A stretch of 63,573 nt of DNA from Thermoleophilia bacterium (GCA_009694305.1 SHVL01000004.1:1-63573); one strand, 5' to 3'; counted from the stretch's first letter, positions 26,305 to 34,850 are shown. Program-made: numbers and translations. The notes: generated by a model not told the origin, from the letters alone.

Positions 26305-27236
26305 GGCTTCGGTCTCCGGACGAAGACGGCGGCGCGATCGCTGAATCCGTTTGCCGTGACGGTCAAGGTAAAGCGGCCGGGCTGCAGCGGGGCACGAAGT
26401 CGGAGCGTTCCGGGACGAGCGACGCCTGTTCGCTTGCCCAGACGCCACTCCACCTTCGCTGCGTCGGTGAGCACGAGAACTGCGAACCGGGTGCCGGCGA
26501 CGGCCTCGATCCGTTCCCGCCCGAGTGCGACGTAGCGGATCACGACCGCCTTCTCCGGCGTGGGCGGGCCGAGATTCCCGGCGACATCTCGCGCTGCAAG
26601 GCTGATCTGATAGACGCCGGGTGGCATCGGTTCGCCGTCAACCCGGCCAAACCACTCGATCCGACCGCTCGTCCTTTGTCCCCGCTTGCGCACGCGTTGC
26701 TCCGCATCGACGTAGAGCAGAGCCCCGGCCTCCTCGTCGACCCGGTAGCGCGCCACGACCTTGTCTGCACGCCGGTTCCCGTCCGGCGAGAAGACCCGCG
26801 GAAAGAGGGAGACGAGCTCGATCCGTGGTGGCGTCACGTCAACACGAATCGAGTTGGGAAGCACTATCGTTCGCCGCTGCCTCGCCATGTGGACGCGCGG
26901 CTTGTAGGAGCCCTCGGGAACGAGACCCGCGCTATCGTCACGGCCGTCCCAGGAGATGGTCACTCGTCCCGCCGGAGTCGGGCGCTCGTCGACGAGCGTG
27001 CGCACACTGTTCCCGTCCCCGTCGATCATGTCGACCGTGATCCGGTCGCTCTTGCGGAGGCGAAACGAGATCGTGGCAGCGTCGGTCTCGCATTCGCAGA
27101 CCGGCGAGAACACCTTGACGACCCGTGTGCCGAGGATCGGGCTCGGCGTCAGCTTCAGCTTCTCCGTGTACGCGAACGCCAACGCCGTCGCAAGGAGCAA
27201 GGCCGCGACGAGAGCGGCTGGGGCGTATCGCGCCAC
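26301..27236 (-). CDS. Exported protein with FlgD-like Ig repeats
   Basis: A 311-residue protein with one N-terminal hydrophobic anchor (about residues 5-23) and then beta-rich segments of the FlgD-Ig type: ITVDMIDGDGNSVRTL...GRVTISWDGRDDSAGLVPEGSY and a second FSPDGNRRADKVV...GVYQISLAARDVAGN. Such modules are found in cell-surface proteins and enzyme tails. It is coupled to the O-antigen ligase downstream and is probably an envelope-linked partner. GTG 27236 follows TAGAAT by nine bases. Confidence 0.75.
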   Translation of the reverse strand: MARYAPAALVAALLLATALAFAYTEKLKLTPSPILGTRVVKVFSPVCECETDAATISFRLRKSDRITVDMIDGDGNSVRTLVDERPTPAGRVTISWDGRDDSAGLVPEGSYKPRVHMARQRRTIVLPNSIRVDVTPPRIELVSLFPRVFSPDGNRRADKVVARYRVDEEAGALLYVDAEQRVRKRGQRTSGRIEWFGRVDGEPMPPGVYQISLAARDVAGNLGPPTPEKAVVIRYVALGRERIEAVAGTRFAVLVLTDAAKVEWRLGKRTGVARPGTLRLRAPLQPGRFTLTVTANGFSDRAAVFVRRPKP

Positions 27237-27245
27237 GGGTCGGTC

Positions 27246-27251
27246 ATTCTA
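27246..27251 (-). promoter_or_regulatory. -10 box TAGAAT of the Ig-like protein/O-antigen ligase operon
   Basis: Nine bases before GTG 27236, close to the consensus TATAAT. The predicted leader is two or three bases. Confidence 0.5.
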
Positions 27252-27283
27252 GATGTCCTACCCACACACGTTGTGAACGCGGC

Positions 27284-27820
27284 TTATCGGCGGCTTGCCT
27301 GCGAGTGAGCTGGGGAGGCGGCGTCACGGGTGTAGGCCCAGGCGTTATCTGTCATCACCCGCCGGACGCTGATCCCGTGGGCAGCGTAGAAGTCGAGTGC
27401 TCGCTCCAGAAACCGGGTCGAGGTCTCTGCCTCTGCGTCGTCGACGACTTCGGCGTAGGCGAGCCGGGAGCGGTCGTCGATCACGGCGTGCACGTGATCG
27501 AGTCCGTCGGGGGTGTGGCCCTGGGAGCGTCGGTCGCCGGTGACGCGGTGGCCGGGCTGCTTGAAACGAACGTACTCGCTCACGTCCATGTGGAGGAGAT
27601 CGCCGGGGCAGGGCCACTCGTACCGGCGGATCGGCTCCCGTCCGGGTCGCGGCGGCCGTGAGAGACCGGCCCGCTTCAAGACCTTCGAGACGGTCGAATG
27701 GGGGAAACCGGTCGCGCCCCCAACAAGCCGTGGCCCCCAGCCCGTCTCGCGTCCAACCAGCGATGCCACCAACGATGCGCCGTCGCCGGCGAAACGCTGA
27801 AAGCAGCCGCAGCCTGTCAT
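27284..27820 (-). pseudogene. IS481-family transposase remnant
   Basis: The reading contains an internal helix-turn-helix (FPHSTVSKVLKRAGL) and the start of the rve integrase core: first Asp in DLLHMDVSEYVRF, conserved HRVTGDRRS, VIDDRSRLAYAEV, and the second Asp in VMTDNAWAY. It stops about ten residues after that (YTRDAASPAHSQASRR), so the catalytic Glu and the C-terminal third are missing. The N-terminal helix-turn-helix half is also mostly missing. A full IS481 transposase has about 330 residues. No intact terminal repeats were found, so it is a dead fragment between two envelope genes. Confidence 0.8.
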
Positions 27821-27868
27821 CCCGCCTCCGCTGGCATACTGGGCACGGCCCTCGCCGTGGCCGCAACG

Positions 27869-29125
27869 ATGCGAAAGCGTCTTCTCATCATCGCCGCCGT
27901 CGTCCTGGCGCTCGCCCTCGGGCTCGTGGTCGCCGTCCTCATCGTCGCCAACCGGCCACCCTCCCCCGGAGGGCTCGAAACCGCTCCGACAGACATATCC
28001 GTCGTGGTACCGACGACGCCGACGCCCGAGCCGGTCAAGCCGGCGCCCTCGACGACTGATGTCGACCGACGGTGCTGGAAGATGTTCGGCGGCGGTCCCA
28101 CGCGGAGCCTCGCCAGGCCTGCGATCCAACTTGGCATACCGGCTCGACCGCCGATATGGGCTCGGGGGCTCAAGTCCTACGTCGAGTACCCGCCGAGCTA
28201 CTGCGACGGCGTCCTCTACGTCAATACCGGCCGCGGTGACACGTGGGCCGTCGCAGCCGACTCGGGGAAGGTCCTCTGGCGGCGGCGCAGCAACGCAAGC
28301 AAACCGTCGACCCCGGCCATCGCCGGCCCTCATCTGATCGTCAGCTCCCACGACGGATCGATCAGCGCCCTCAGCCGCCGCACCGGCAAGCTCGTGTGGC
28401 AGCTACGCACCAGGGCGAAGGTCGAGTCGTCGCCGGCCACGGTCGACGGCGTCGCTTACTTCGGGGCGACCGACGGGCGCCTCTTCGCCGTCGAGACGGC
28501 GACCGGAAAGATCCGCTGGGTCTACGACACCGGCGGGCGCATCAATTCCAGCCCCTCGCTCGCTGCGGGACGCGTGTACATCACGACGTACGCCGGGTCG
28601 ATCCTCTGCCTGCGGGCGCGAGACGGCTCGAAGCTCTGGGTCACCTACGTGAAGCGGGATGCGCTCCGGTACGAGAGCTTCTACGCGAGCGCATCGACGG
28701 ACGGTCGACGGCTCTACACGATCGCCCGCTCGGGTCTCATCGTCGCCCTCGACGCGCGGACCGGCAGGATCGAGTGGAAGCAAAGAATCAATGCGTTGGG
28801 GTACTCGACGCCTGCGATCGGCGCCGACCGGATCTTCGTCGGCGGCTTCGACGGTGCCCTGCACGCGTACCGGAAGACGGACGGGGAGGAGCTCTGGCAA
28901 GCGCGGGTCGGCGGGCGGATCCTCGGTGGGCCCGTGCTCGTGGGTGACCTCGTGTTCTTCTCGACGCTCGAGCAGAAGACGTACGCCGCCCGGGCCGACA
29001 ACGGCCGGGTCGTCTGGCGCTTTCCGATCGGGAAGTACTCGCCGGGAATCGCAACCGAGCGCGCGTACTACTTCACCCTCAATGGCATTCTCATCTCCTT
29101 TCGTGGCGTGGACGGCCCGCCATAG
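27869..29125 (+). CDS. PQQ-like beta-propeller exported protein
   Basis: A 418-residue protein. A membrane anchor (RLLIIAAVVLALALGLVVAVL) is followed by a Pro/Thr linker and then six or seven PQQ-type blades with repeats such as GRLFAVETATGKIRWVYDTG and GLIVALDARTGRIEWKQRI, plus GALHAYRKTDGEELW. No quinoprotein dehydrogenase signature is seen, so it is probably a BamB-like scaffold or ligand-binding propeller outside the membrane. ATG 27869 gives a good signal-anchor. A GTG 12 bases upstream is possible. Confidence 0.85.
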   Translation: MRKRLLIIAAVVLALALGLVVAVLIVANRPPSPGGLETAPTDISVVVPTTPTPEPVKPAPSTTDVDRRCWKMFGGGPTRSLARPAIQLGIPARPPIWARGLKSYVEYPPSYCDGVLYVNTGRGDTWAVAADSGKVLWRRRSNASKPSTPAIAGPHLIVSSHDGSISALSRRTGKLVWQLRTRAKVESSPATVDGVAYFGATDGRLFAVETATGKIRWVYDTGGRINSSPSLAAGRVYITTYAGSILCLRARDGSKLWVTYVKRDALRYESFYASASTDGRRLYTIARSGLIVALDARTGRIEWKQRINALGYSTPAIGADRIFVGGFDGALHAYRKTDGEELWQARVGGRILGGPVLVGDLVFFSTLEQKTYAARADNGRVVWRFPIGKYSPGIATERAYYFTLNGILISFRGVDGPP

Positions 29126-29153
29126 CGGTCGCTCCGGGAGAGACCACCAGCGC

Positions 29154-30107
29154 TCAGGCGACGCACGGGTGCCGACGGCGCCAAAGCGGCGAGCGCTGCA
29201 TTGCGTACCCCACTCCGTGCCACGCCGCAGTCTGTGCCCTGTATGCCGCGAGCCGCAGTCGCTCACCCCTCGAGGGGTCTCCGGCGAACCCTGACTCGTA
29301 CCCGAGCTTGGCGAGCAAACCGCCGGCGACAGCCTCGAACGAGGCCACGTCAGCGGGCGTCATCTCGGTGCGCCAATCACGGACGCCCGGCGTCAGACGC
29401 TGGTTCAGACGTTGCTGGTGCGGTTTGCGCGCCGAGTCGGAGCGACCGACGAAGTCGAGCATGTCCGACTGGTATTCCAGACCCGAGAAGGCGCAAACGC
29501 GCCGGAGTGCCTCCGTCGGCTCCCCGACGAGATCGTCGTACATGACCTCGAGGTAGCGGCCGACGCCGACCCTGCGACCGAGAGCACGAGCGGCACTCAC
29601 CTCGGTGCGCCAGAGCCGGGCGAAGCCGGCTGCGTCAGTTGGGTGACCCCAACCCTCGGTCATGATGCCGCGTGGCACGGAGAGGAACGAGACAGCTGCG
29701 TCACGGCCGTCGCGCACGAGATGGACAAAACGCGCATCCGGAAACGTGCGCTCGAGGAGCGGTAGGTACTGCATGTACAGCGGCGTCTTGTCACCCCACC
29801 GCGACTTGCCGCGGAGGCCTGCGTAGGCGGCGAACACAGCGCCGATAGCCTCCCCTGGCGTCATGCCAGGGCGGAGCCGCTCTTCCACCGCGTCTGCCAA
29901 GAGATTCCACTCGACGAGAGTCGGCAGGCGCCGGACGTCGGCGAGGAAGGAGACGGGGTCGACCCGCCGAGGATGACGGTGGACGAGCTGTGGAATGAAG
30001 TACGACTCGTCCGGAACAGCGAGCTCCGAATTCCGGTCGAGCATCACCCGGAGCAGCGTTGTCCCCGACCGCCGAACGCCGAGGACGAAGAGTGGCGGGC
30101 CGGTCAA
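29154..30107 (-). CDS. Sulfotransferase
   Basis: A 317-residue PAPS-dependent sulfotransferase. The 5'-phosphosulfate loop is GVRRSGTTLLR (residues 10-20) and the 3'-phosphate site is RFVHLVRDGRDAAVSFL. Substrate regions (SYFIPQLVHRHP, KTPLYMQYL) fit carbohydrate or small-molecule sulfotransferases of the Sulfotransfer_3 type. TTG 30107 overlaps the TGA of the APS kinase gene (TTGA), so donor synthesis and use are coupled. With glycan genes around it, sulfation of a surface polysaccharide or lipid is the likely role (inference). Confidence 0.88.
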   Translation of the reverse strand: MTGPPLFVLGVRRSGTTLLRVMLDRNSELAVPDESYFIPQLVHRHPRRVDPVSFLADVRRLPTLVEWNLLADAVEERLRPGMTPGEAIGAVFAAYAGLRGKSRWGDKTPLYMQYLPLLERTFPDARFVHLVRDGRDAAVSFLSVPRGIMTEGWGHPTDAAGFARLWRTEVSAARALGRRVGVGRYLEVMYDDLVGEPTEALRRVCAFSGLEYQSDMLDFVGRSDSARKPHQQRLNQRLTPGVRDWRTEMTPADVASFEAVAGGLLAKLGYESGFAGDPSRGERLRLAAYRAQTAAWHGVGYAMQRSPLWRRRHPCVA

Positions 30108-30655
30108 CGGAAGAGCCCCCTGGCGCCGAGCATCTTGATCACGCGTCCTGCGCTCGCTTCCGGCTCATCGAGTTCGGTGTCGAGCATGAGCTCTGGAGTC
30201 AACGGCTCTTCGTACGGAGCCGACACCCCGGTGAAGTCCGCCAGTTCGCCGGCGAGCGCGCGCGCGTACAGCCCTTTGGGATCGCGTCGAGCGCACTCTT
30301 CGACCGAGGCACGAACGTGCACCTCGAGGAATGGCGCGAACGCCTCGGTCAGCTCGCGGGCACGCCGCCTTGACGCCTCGTAAGGAGAAATCGCGGCCAC
30401 GACGACCGCTGTCCCGGCACGGGCCAGTCGAGACGCGACCCATCCGATTCGCTCGATGTTCGTGTCGCGGTCCTCTTTCGAGAACCCGAGGCCCTTCGAA
30501 AGATGAGTCCGGACGACGTCTCCGTCGAGCACCTCAACGTGGACTCCGCTTCGAGCGAGCTCTGCGGCGACCAAACGTGAAACGGTCGTCTTCCCGGCGC
30601 CCGAAAGACCGGTGAACCAGACCGTGTAGCCGGACGACGGCGCATCAGGGATCAC
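30104..30655 (-). CDS. cysC: Adenylylsulfate (APS) kinase
   Basis: Phosphorylates APS to PAPS, the sulfate donor. The 183-residue protein has the P-loop GLSGAGKTT at residues 16-24, the substrate segment LDGDVVRTHLSKGLGFSKEDRDTN, and the family motifs ISPYEASRRRARE and YARALAGELADFTGVSAPYE. It stands alone without ATP-sulfurylase genes here, so APS comes from elsewhere. GTG 30655 is eight bases after TATACT. It is followed by an overlapping sulfotransferase gene. Confidence 0.93.
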   Translation of the reverse strand: MIPDAPSSGYTVWFTGLSGAGKTTVSRLVAAELARSGVHVEVLDGDVVRTHLSKGLGFSKEDRDTNIERIGWVASRLARAGTAVVVAAISPYEASRRRARELTEAFAPFLEVHVRASVEECARRDPKGLYARALAGELADFTGVSAPYEEPLTPELMLDTELDEPEASAGRVIKMLGARGLFR

Positions 30656-30663
30656 GATCGACG

Positions 30664-30669
30664 AGTATA
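30664..30669 (-). promoter_or_regulatory. -10 box TATACT of the cysC/sulfotransferase operon
   Basis: A near-consensus box eight bases before GTG 30655, in the 40-base divergent gap shared with the DUF4395 gene. Confidence 0.6.
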
Positions 30670-30695
30670 GCCCGCGACCTGCAATACTTTCCGGA

Positions 30696-31199
30696 ATGAA
30701 GCGACCGATCGAGCGTCGAGCGGACCCCTATCGCGATACCCGAGTGATCGACGCGCGGGCCCCGCGGACGAATCAAACGGTGGTCGGCGCCGTGGCGCTC
30801 GTCGCCGTGCTGACCGGCTGGTGGGTGTTACTCGCATTGCTCGCTCTGCAACTCGCCCTCGGGCTCACGCTCGGCCGGCGGTGGTGCGTCGCGTGCGTCT
30901 TCTACTTCGAGGTGCTTCAGCCCCGGTTTGGTGAGGGGCCGATCGAGGACAGCCGACCACCGCGGTTCGCGAACATGGTCGGGTTGGGGTTCCTCTCGGT
31001 GGCATCGCTCGCGTACCTCGGCGGCTGGACCACCGTCGGCGCAGCCCTCGGGGGCATCGTCGCTGCGCTGGCGCTGCTCGCTGCGGTGACCGGGTTCTGT
31101 GCAGGCTGCACCGTGTACAGGATCGGGTACGTCGTGACGGGACGGCCGTTCACGAGCTGTCCGCTGCCGCCGGCCGCGGCCGGCCGCGCCGCTTCATAG
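30696..31199 (+). CDS. DUF4395 membrane protein
   Basis: A 167-residue membrane protein with two helix pairs. The family signature NQTVVGAVALVAVLTGWW is near the start; conserved Cys pairs follow the second helix (WCVACVFYF) and near the end (GFCAGCTVYRIGY). DUF4395 genes are often found beside thioredoxin or sulfurtransferase genes; here the divergent neighbour makes PAPS. The paired cysteines suggest redox or sulfur handling in the membrane, unproven. ATG 30696 follows an AATACT/TACTTT sequence by five to seven bases. Confidence 0.8.
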   Translation: MKRPIERRADPYRDTRVIDARAPRTNQTVVGAVALVAVLTGWWVLLALLALQLALGLTLGRRWCVACVFYFEVLQPRFGEGPIEDSRPPRFANMVGLGFLSVASLAYLGGWTTVGAALGGIVAALALLAAVTGFCAGCTVYRIGYVVTGRPFTSCPLPPAAAGRAAS

Positions 31200-31217
31200 C
31201 GCACGCGAGACCCCGGA

Positions 31218-31235
31218 GACAGGCTGAAGCCTGTC
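31218..31235. terminator. Bidirectional hairpin between convergent genes
   Basis: GACAGGCTGAAGCCTGTC folds into 7-bp arms with a TGAA loop. It lies in the 53-base space between the stops of DUF4395 (+) and the VOC gene (-), and is suitable to end both transcripts. There is no U-tract. Related sequence occurs elsewhere in the window. Confidence 0.55.
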
Positions 31236-31252
31236 ACCGTTCGTCCGCAAGG

Positions 31253-31663
31253 CTACGACTCGGCGAGGCCCCAGTCGAGGACGACGCGCCAGCCGTCGGG
31301 ATCCGCGATCGTGATGCTGCGCCCGTCCCAGTAGGGGTTCTCCGGCTCGACATCGGAATAGCCGAGATCCGAAAGTCGGCCTGCAACGATCTCCGCCGCC
31401 GGTTCCGACTCGACGTAGAGCACGAGAAGGTTGTCAACGCTCGGCGCAGGGCAGGGACTTCCGTCCTCGTGCGAGGTGAACTCGAGGTGATAGTCGCTGC
31501 CGGGGAGCCCGAGCATGACGCCGTCATAGCCCGAGTGGCCCTCGAAGCGTCCGATCTCGACGAGGCCTATACCCCGGGTGTAGAACTCGACGACCTCGTC
31601 GAGGCGGTCGGTGGGTCGGGCTATCCGCACCCCGATCACCGGGAGACCTGCGGGCCAGGTCAT
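31253..31663 (-). CDS. VOC (glyoxalase/dioxygenase fold) protein
   Basis: A 136-residue member of the vicinal-oxygen-chelate superfamily with two beta-alpha-beta-beta-beta modules: VRIARPTDRLDEVVEFYTRGIGL at the start and NPYWDGRSITIADPDGWRVVL at the end. Metal-ligand positions are plausible (Glu in DYHLEFTS, Glu/His elsewhere) but not certain. It is the last gene of the flavoprotein-fumarase-ComA-exporter operon; ATG 31663 overlaps the exporter stop (ATGA). The substrate is unknown; VOC folds include lyases, epimerases and dioxygenases. Confidence 0.8.
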   Translation of the reverse strand: MTWPAGLPVIGVRIARPTDRLDEVVEFYTRGIGLVEIGRFEGHSGYDGVMLGLPGSDYHLEFTSHEDGSPCPAPSVDNLLVLYVESEPAAEIVAGRLSDLGYSDVEPENPYWDGRSITIADPDGWRVVLDWGLAES

Positions 31664-32562
31664 ACCGGCCCGGGCCCCGTAGTCGGCTCTGACCCAGGCA
31701 CGGGCCCGCGACGAGCATGCCGTTGTGTGGCGAGGCCGATCCCGACGGTGAGGGCGAGTCCGACGACCCCGACAATGAACACGTTTGCGCCCGGTGGATT
31801 GAGGAGCTTGACACCGGAGAGCGAGAGGACGAGCGCAAGCGCCACGCGCAATGCGCGGTCGGGGAGCTTGACTGTCAGCTGGCTTCCGAGCAGCACTCCG
31901 GGGATGGAGCCGATCAGCAGCCACCCCGTCGCATGAAGATCGACGCTGCCGGTGACGAAGTGACCGAAGCCGGCTACCCACAGCAGAAGTGCTGCCTGAA
32001 AGAGATCCGTTCCCACGATCTTCGCCGCGGTGAGGGGAAAGGCAATCATCATCACGAGGCCAAAGAACGTCCCGGACCCGACAGAGGTCAGCCCCACGAT
32101 GAAGCCACCGAAGACTCCGAGCACGACGGCAATACAACGATCGCGCCGCGCAAGGATGAACGGTGCGTCGCTTCCGTGGGGCCGCACGAACGCTTTGACG
32201 AAGAAGCCAATCCCACCGACCACGAGCGCGACTGCGAGAGCCTTCTGCGCCACGCTTTCGTAGCCGCCCCCGTACCTGCGCGAGAGAGCGGCCGAGAGCG
32301 CCACTCCGACGAGCGATGCCGGGATCGATCCCACGAGCATCCACATCGCGAGCCGGGCGTGAACATGCCCGAGTTGGCGGTGCCGGACGGCGCCGAACGA
32401 CTTGAAGATGGCCCCGTGCAGGATGTCCGTGCCGATCGCCACCGTCGGCTGGAAGCCGAACACGAGGATCAGCATCGGCGTCATCAGCGAGCCGCCGCCC
32501 ATGCCGGTCATCCCGACGAGTAGGCCGATCAGCAGACCGGCAAGTGACAGCTTCCAGTCCAT
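31660..32562 (-). CDS. TauE/SafE-family (TSUP) anion exporter
   Basis: A 300-residue membrane protein with eight to nine helices. Family motifs are LVGMTGMGGGSLMTPML in the first half and the matching FIVGLTSVGSGTFFGLVMM in the second. Characterised members export sulfite, sulfoacetate or other organosulfonates, and some bring in sulfur anions. Located eight bases after a ComA-like synthase that consumes sulfite, it may move sulfite or the resulting sulfonate (inference). The short C-terminal tail is hydrophilic. Confidence 0.87.
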   Translation of the reverse strand: MDWKLSLAGLLIGLLVGMTGMGGGSLMTPMLILVFGFQPTVAIGTDILHGAIFKSFGAVRHRQLGHVHARLAMWMLVGSIPASLVGVALSAALSRRYGGGYESVAQKALAVALVVGGIGFFVKAFVRPHGSDAPFILARRDRCIAVVLGVFGGFIVGLTSVGSGTFFGLVMMIAFPLTAAKIVGTDLFQAALLLWVAGFGHFVTGSVDLHATGWLLIGSIPGVLLGSQLTVKLPDRALRVALALVLSLSGVKLLNPPGANVFIVGVVGLALTVGIGLATQRHARRGPVPGSEPTTGPGPV

Positions 32563-32569
32563 AAAAGGT

Positions 32570-33358
32570 CTAGACCGATTGCTCTTGCGCCGGAAGCAGA
32601 ATCTCCTTCAACGTGTCGCCACGCAGACCAAGACGCAGGGTTTCGAGCGGAATCACCTCGTCGGGAGGAATGTTGCCGAGGTTGACGTTTGGCCCGAACT
32701 GCTTCACAAACCATGCCTGTGAGGCCTTGGTCGGCGCCTCGAAGATCAGGTCTTCGAGCGCGACGCCGTGCACGATCTCGTCGATCAGACCCGTCCGCAT
32801 GTCGCCGTCCTTGCGAAAGATGCCCGCAGTGCCACCCTCGCGTGCCTCGGTGATCACCTTCCAGGCACCCGCCTCGAGCTCCTCCTTGATCCACTCGACC
32901 CACTGATACGGGGCGTAGACGACGTCGGAGTCCTTCGATCCGACCTCGGAGAGCACCACGAAGTCGCGTGCGAAGTCGCGGATCAACTCGAGCTTCTCCT
33001 CGCGCGGGATCTCGATCGTGCCGTCCGAAATCTCGACATGCGCAAACCGGTGGTCGGTGAGCCACGCCTTGAAATCGTCGATCTTGCCCTTTGCGTAGAC
33101 GGCCTCGAAGAGCGTTCCTCCGCAGACGACGGGCGTGTCGAGGCTCCGGTAGAGCGCGATCTTCTTCTCGAGATTGTTCGTCACGTAACTCGTGCCCCAG
33201 CCGAACTTGACGATGTCCACGAAGTCGCCGGCCGTGTCGAACATCCCCTCGATGTCACGAATGTTCAGTCCCTTGTCCATCACGTGGGTCAGCCCGTTCT
33301 GCCGGGGCTTGCCCGGACGAGAGGGGACACCCAGCCAACCATCGCTAAAGTCGGGCAT
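32570..33358 (-). CDS. Phosphosulfolactate synthase-like protein (ComA family)
   Basis: A 262-residue TIM-barrel protein of the ComA family, which joins sulfite to phosphoenolpyruvate to give (2R)-phospho-3-sulfolactate, the first step of one route to coenzyme M and sulfolactate. Family motifs are RQNGLTHVMDKGL, DIVKFGWGTSYV, TPVVCGGTLFE, VEISDGTIEIPREEKLELI and the late NVNLGNIPPDEVIPLETLRLGLRGDT. Plant Hsa32 is a homologue without that known activity, so the reaction is not certain. ATG 33358 overlaps the fumarase beta gene by 14 bases. ComB, ComC and ComDE are not in the window. Confidence 0.85.
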   Translation of the reverse strand: MPDFSDGWLGVPSRPGKPRQNGLTHVMDKGLNIRDIEGMFDTAGDFVDIVKFGWGTSYVTNNLEKKIALYRSLDTPVVCGGTLFEAVYAKGKIDDFKAWLTDHRFAHVEISDGTIEIPREEKLELIRDFARDFVVLSEVGSKDSDVVYAPYQWVEWIKEELEAGAWKVITEAREGGTAGIFRKDGDMRTGLIDEIVHGVALEDLIFEAPTKASQAWFVKQFGPNVNLGNIPPDEVIPLETLRLGLRGDTLKEILLPAQEQSV

Positions 33359-33947
33359 AGAGCTCCTTCAGTTTTTCGTGGGCACGGGCCTGGACGTCGT
33401 GGTAGAGCGAGTTGCCGTGGGCGTCGATGCCGACGATCAGCGGCCCGAAGTCCCTGACGCGGAACTTCCACAGGCACTCCGGCATCAACTCTTCCCAGAG
33501 CACCTCCTCGATCTCCTCGATCTGCGTCGTCTCGAGTGCCGCAGCACCACCGACGATCGCGAAGTAGACCATCCCGAGGCGCTGCATCGGCTCGATCGCG
33601 ACATCGGGAAAGCCCCCCTTGCCGCAGATTGCCCGGACGCCGTACTGCTCGCCAAGCCCCTCGGTGAAGCGCACCATGCGGGCACTCGTCGTCGTACCGA
33701 TACAGACCTTCTCGTACGTTCCTCTGCCCTCGGCGTCGGTGGACACCTTGCGCACGCCCGGCGCGGTGTGGAGCAGAAACGCACCCGACAGATCCATCGG
33801 CGGCTCGACTCCCTGGTCGAAGATGCGGATCTGGGTGCGGTCGCGGATACCGATGATGCGGCCCTGCACCGTGACCTCGTCGCCGGCACGGAGCTTGAGG
33901 ATGTCTGCCGGATCGGTGATCGGAAAGGTGATCTCGTGATGGGCCAT
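33345..33947 (-). CDS. Class I fumarase/tartrate dehydratase, beta subunit
   Basis: A 200-residue C-terminal-type subunit of the oxygen-sensitive [4Fe-4S] hydro-lyases (FumA/TtdB family). Motifs: FPITDPADILKLRAGDEV, LLHTAPGVRK, the GTTTSARM substrate-binding loop, and AICGKGGFPDV. The partner alpha subunit is directly upstream with three bases between the genes. The expected reaction is reversible hydration of fumarate to malate, but in this operon the pair could work on a different enoic acid. ATG 33947. Confidence 0.87.
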   Translation of the reverse strand: MAHHEITFPITDPADILKLRAGDEVTVQGRIIGIRDRTQIRIFDQGVEPPMDLSGAFLLHTAPGVRKVSTDAEGRGTYEKVCIGTTTSARMVRFTEGLGEQYGVRAICGKGGFPDVAIEPMQRLGMVYFAIVGGAAALETTQIEEIEEVLWEELMPECLWKFRVRDFGPLIVGIDAHGNSLYHDVQARAHEKLKELYARL

Positions 33948-33950
33948 GGT

Positions 33951-34850
33951 CTAGAACTCCCTGTCGAAGTCGATCGTGCCGTCGGCGGCGATGTGGGCCG
34001 AGGCGCGCCTCGCCGCCCAGCACTGGTAGTTGACCGCGACCGGATTGAGGGTCATGTGGGTGTCGGCGTGCTCGATGTGGCACTGCAAGACCGTCACGTC
34101 GCCACCGAGCCCCATCGGGCCGATGCCCGTCTCGTTGAGGAGGCCGTACAACTCGTCCTCGAGTTGTGCCACGAGCGGATCGGAGTTGCGCGTGCCGACC
34201 GGCCGCGCGATCGCTTCCTTGGCCAGGTACATCGCGTAGTCGGCGGAGCCGCCGATGCCGACGCCGACGATGCCGGGAGGGCACGGCTTGCCGCCTGCGT
34301 CAACGATCGACTCGAGCACGAACTTCTTGATCCCGACGACACCGTCGGCAGGCACGCACATCTTGAGGAAGCTCATGTTCTCGGAGCCAGAGCCCTTGGG
34401 AACACACTTGACGTCGAGGCCGTCCCAGTCGGGGATGAAGTCCCAGTGGACGATGGGCAACCGGTAGCCGACATTCGGGCCGGTGTTCTCGCGCGTCAAC
34501 ACGTGCACCGCATTCGAGCGCAACGGATGCTCGACCGTCGCGCGCGCCGTCCCCGCCTTGAGAGCCGCGTAGATGCGGGTCGGGTGGAGCGGGAAATGCT
34601 CGCCCACGCGGCACGTATAGACGGCGATCCCGGTGTCCTGACAGACGAGGTTCTTCTGCTCGTCCGCGATCGAGACGTTCCGATGGATCGTCTCGAGAAT
34701 CCGGATCCCCGTCTTCGAGGTCTCGCGGTCGCGTGCATCCGCGAGTGCATCGCGGAGGTCCTGCGGGATGTCCTTCAACGCCCAGACGTAGAGGTGCGCG
34801 GCGGCATCCTCGACGGCTCCTTCGAGATCGGTGGTGGTGATCGTGCTCAT
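33951..34850 (-). CDS. Class I fumarase/tartrate dehydratase, alpha subunit
   Basis: A 299-residue N-terminal-type subunit holding the iron-sulfur cluster. Candidate cluster cysteines occur in LVCQDTGIAVY, KPCPPGIVGVGIGG and LQCHIEHADTH, the standard places in the family. NTGPNVGYRLPIVHWDF and KGSGSENMSFLKMC are further signatures. ATG 34850 overlaps the TGA of the flavoprotein gene (ATGA); a longer reading to 34904 lies within that gene. Together with the beta subunit it forms the hydro-lyase. Confidence 0.88.
   Translation of the reverse strand: MSTITTTDLEGAVEDAAAHLYVWALKDIPQDLRDALADARDRETSKTGIRILETIHRNVSIADEQKNLVCQDTGIAVYTCRVGEHFPLHPTRIYAALKAGTARATVEHPLRSNAVHVLTRENTGPNVGYRLPIVHWDFIPDWDGLDVKCVPKGSGSENMSFLKMCVPADGVVGIKKFVLESIVDAGGKPCPPGIVGVGIGGSADYAMYLAKEAIARPVGTRNSDPLVAQLEDELYGLLNETGIGPMGLGGDVTVLQCHIEHADTHMTLNPVAVNYQCWAARRASAHIAADGTIDFDREF

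Noticed and set aside
27820-28351. Upstream extension of the transposase remnant frame on the minus strand
   Set aside because: It runs antisense to the PQQ-like gene's signal anchor and first blades and has no transposase similarity; only the part below about 27820 is counted.
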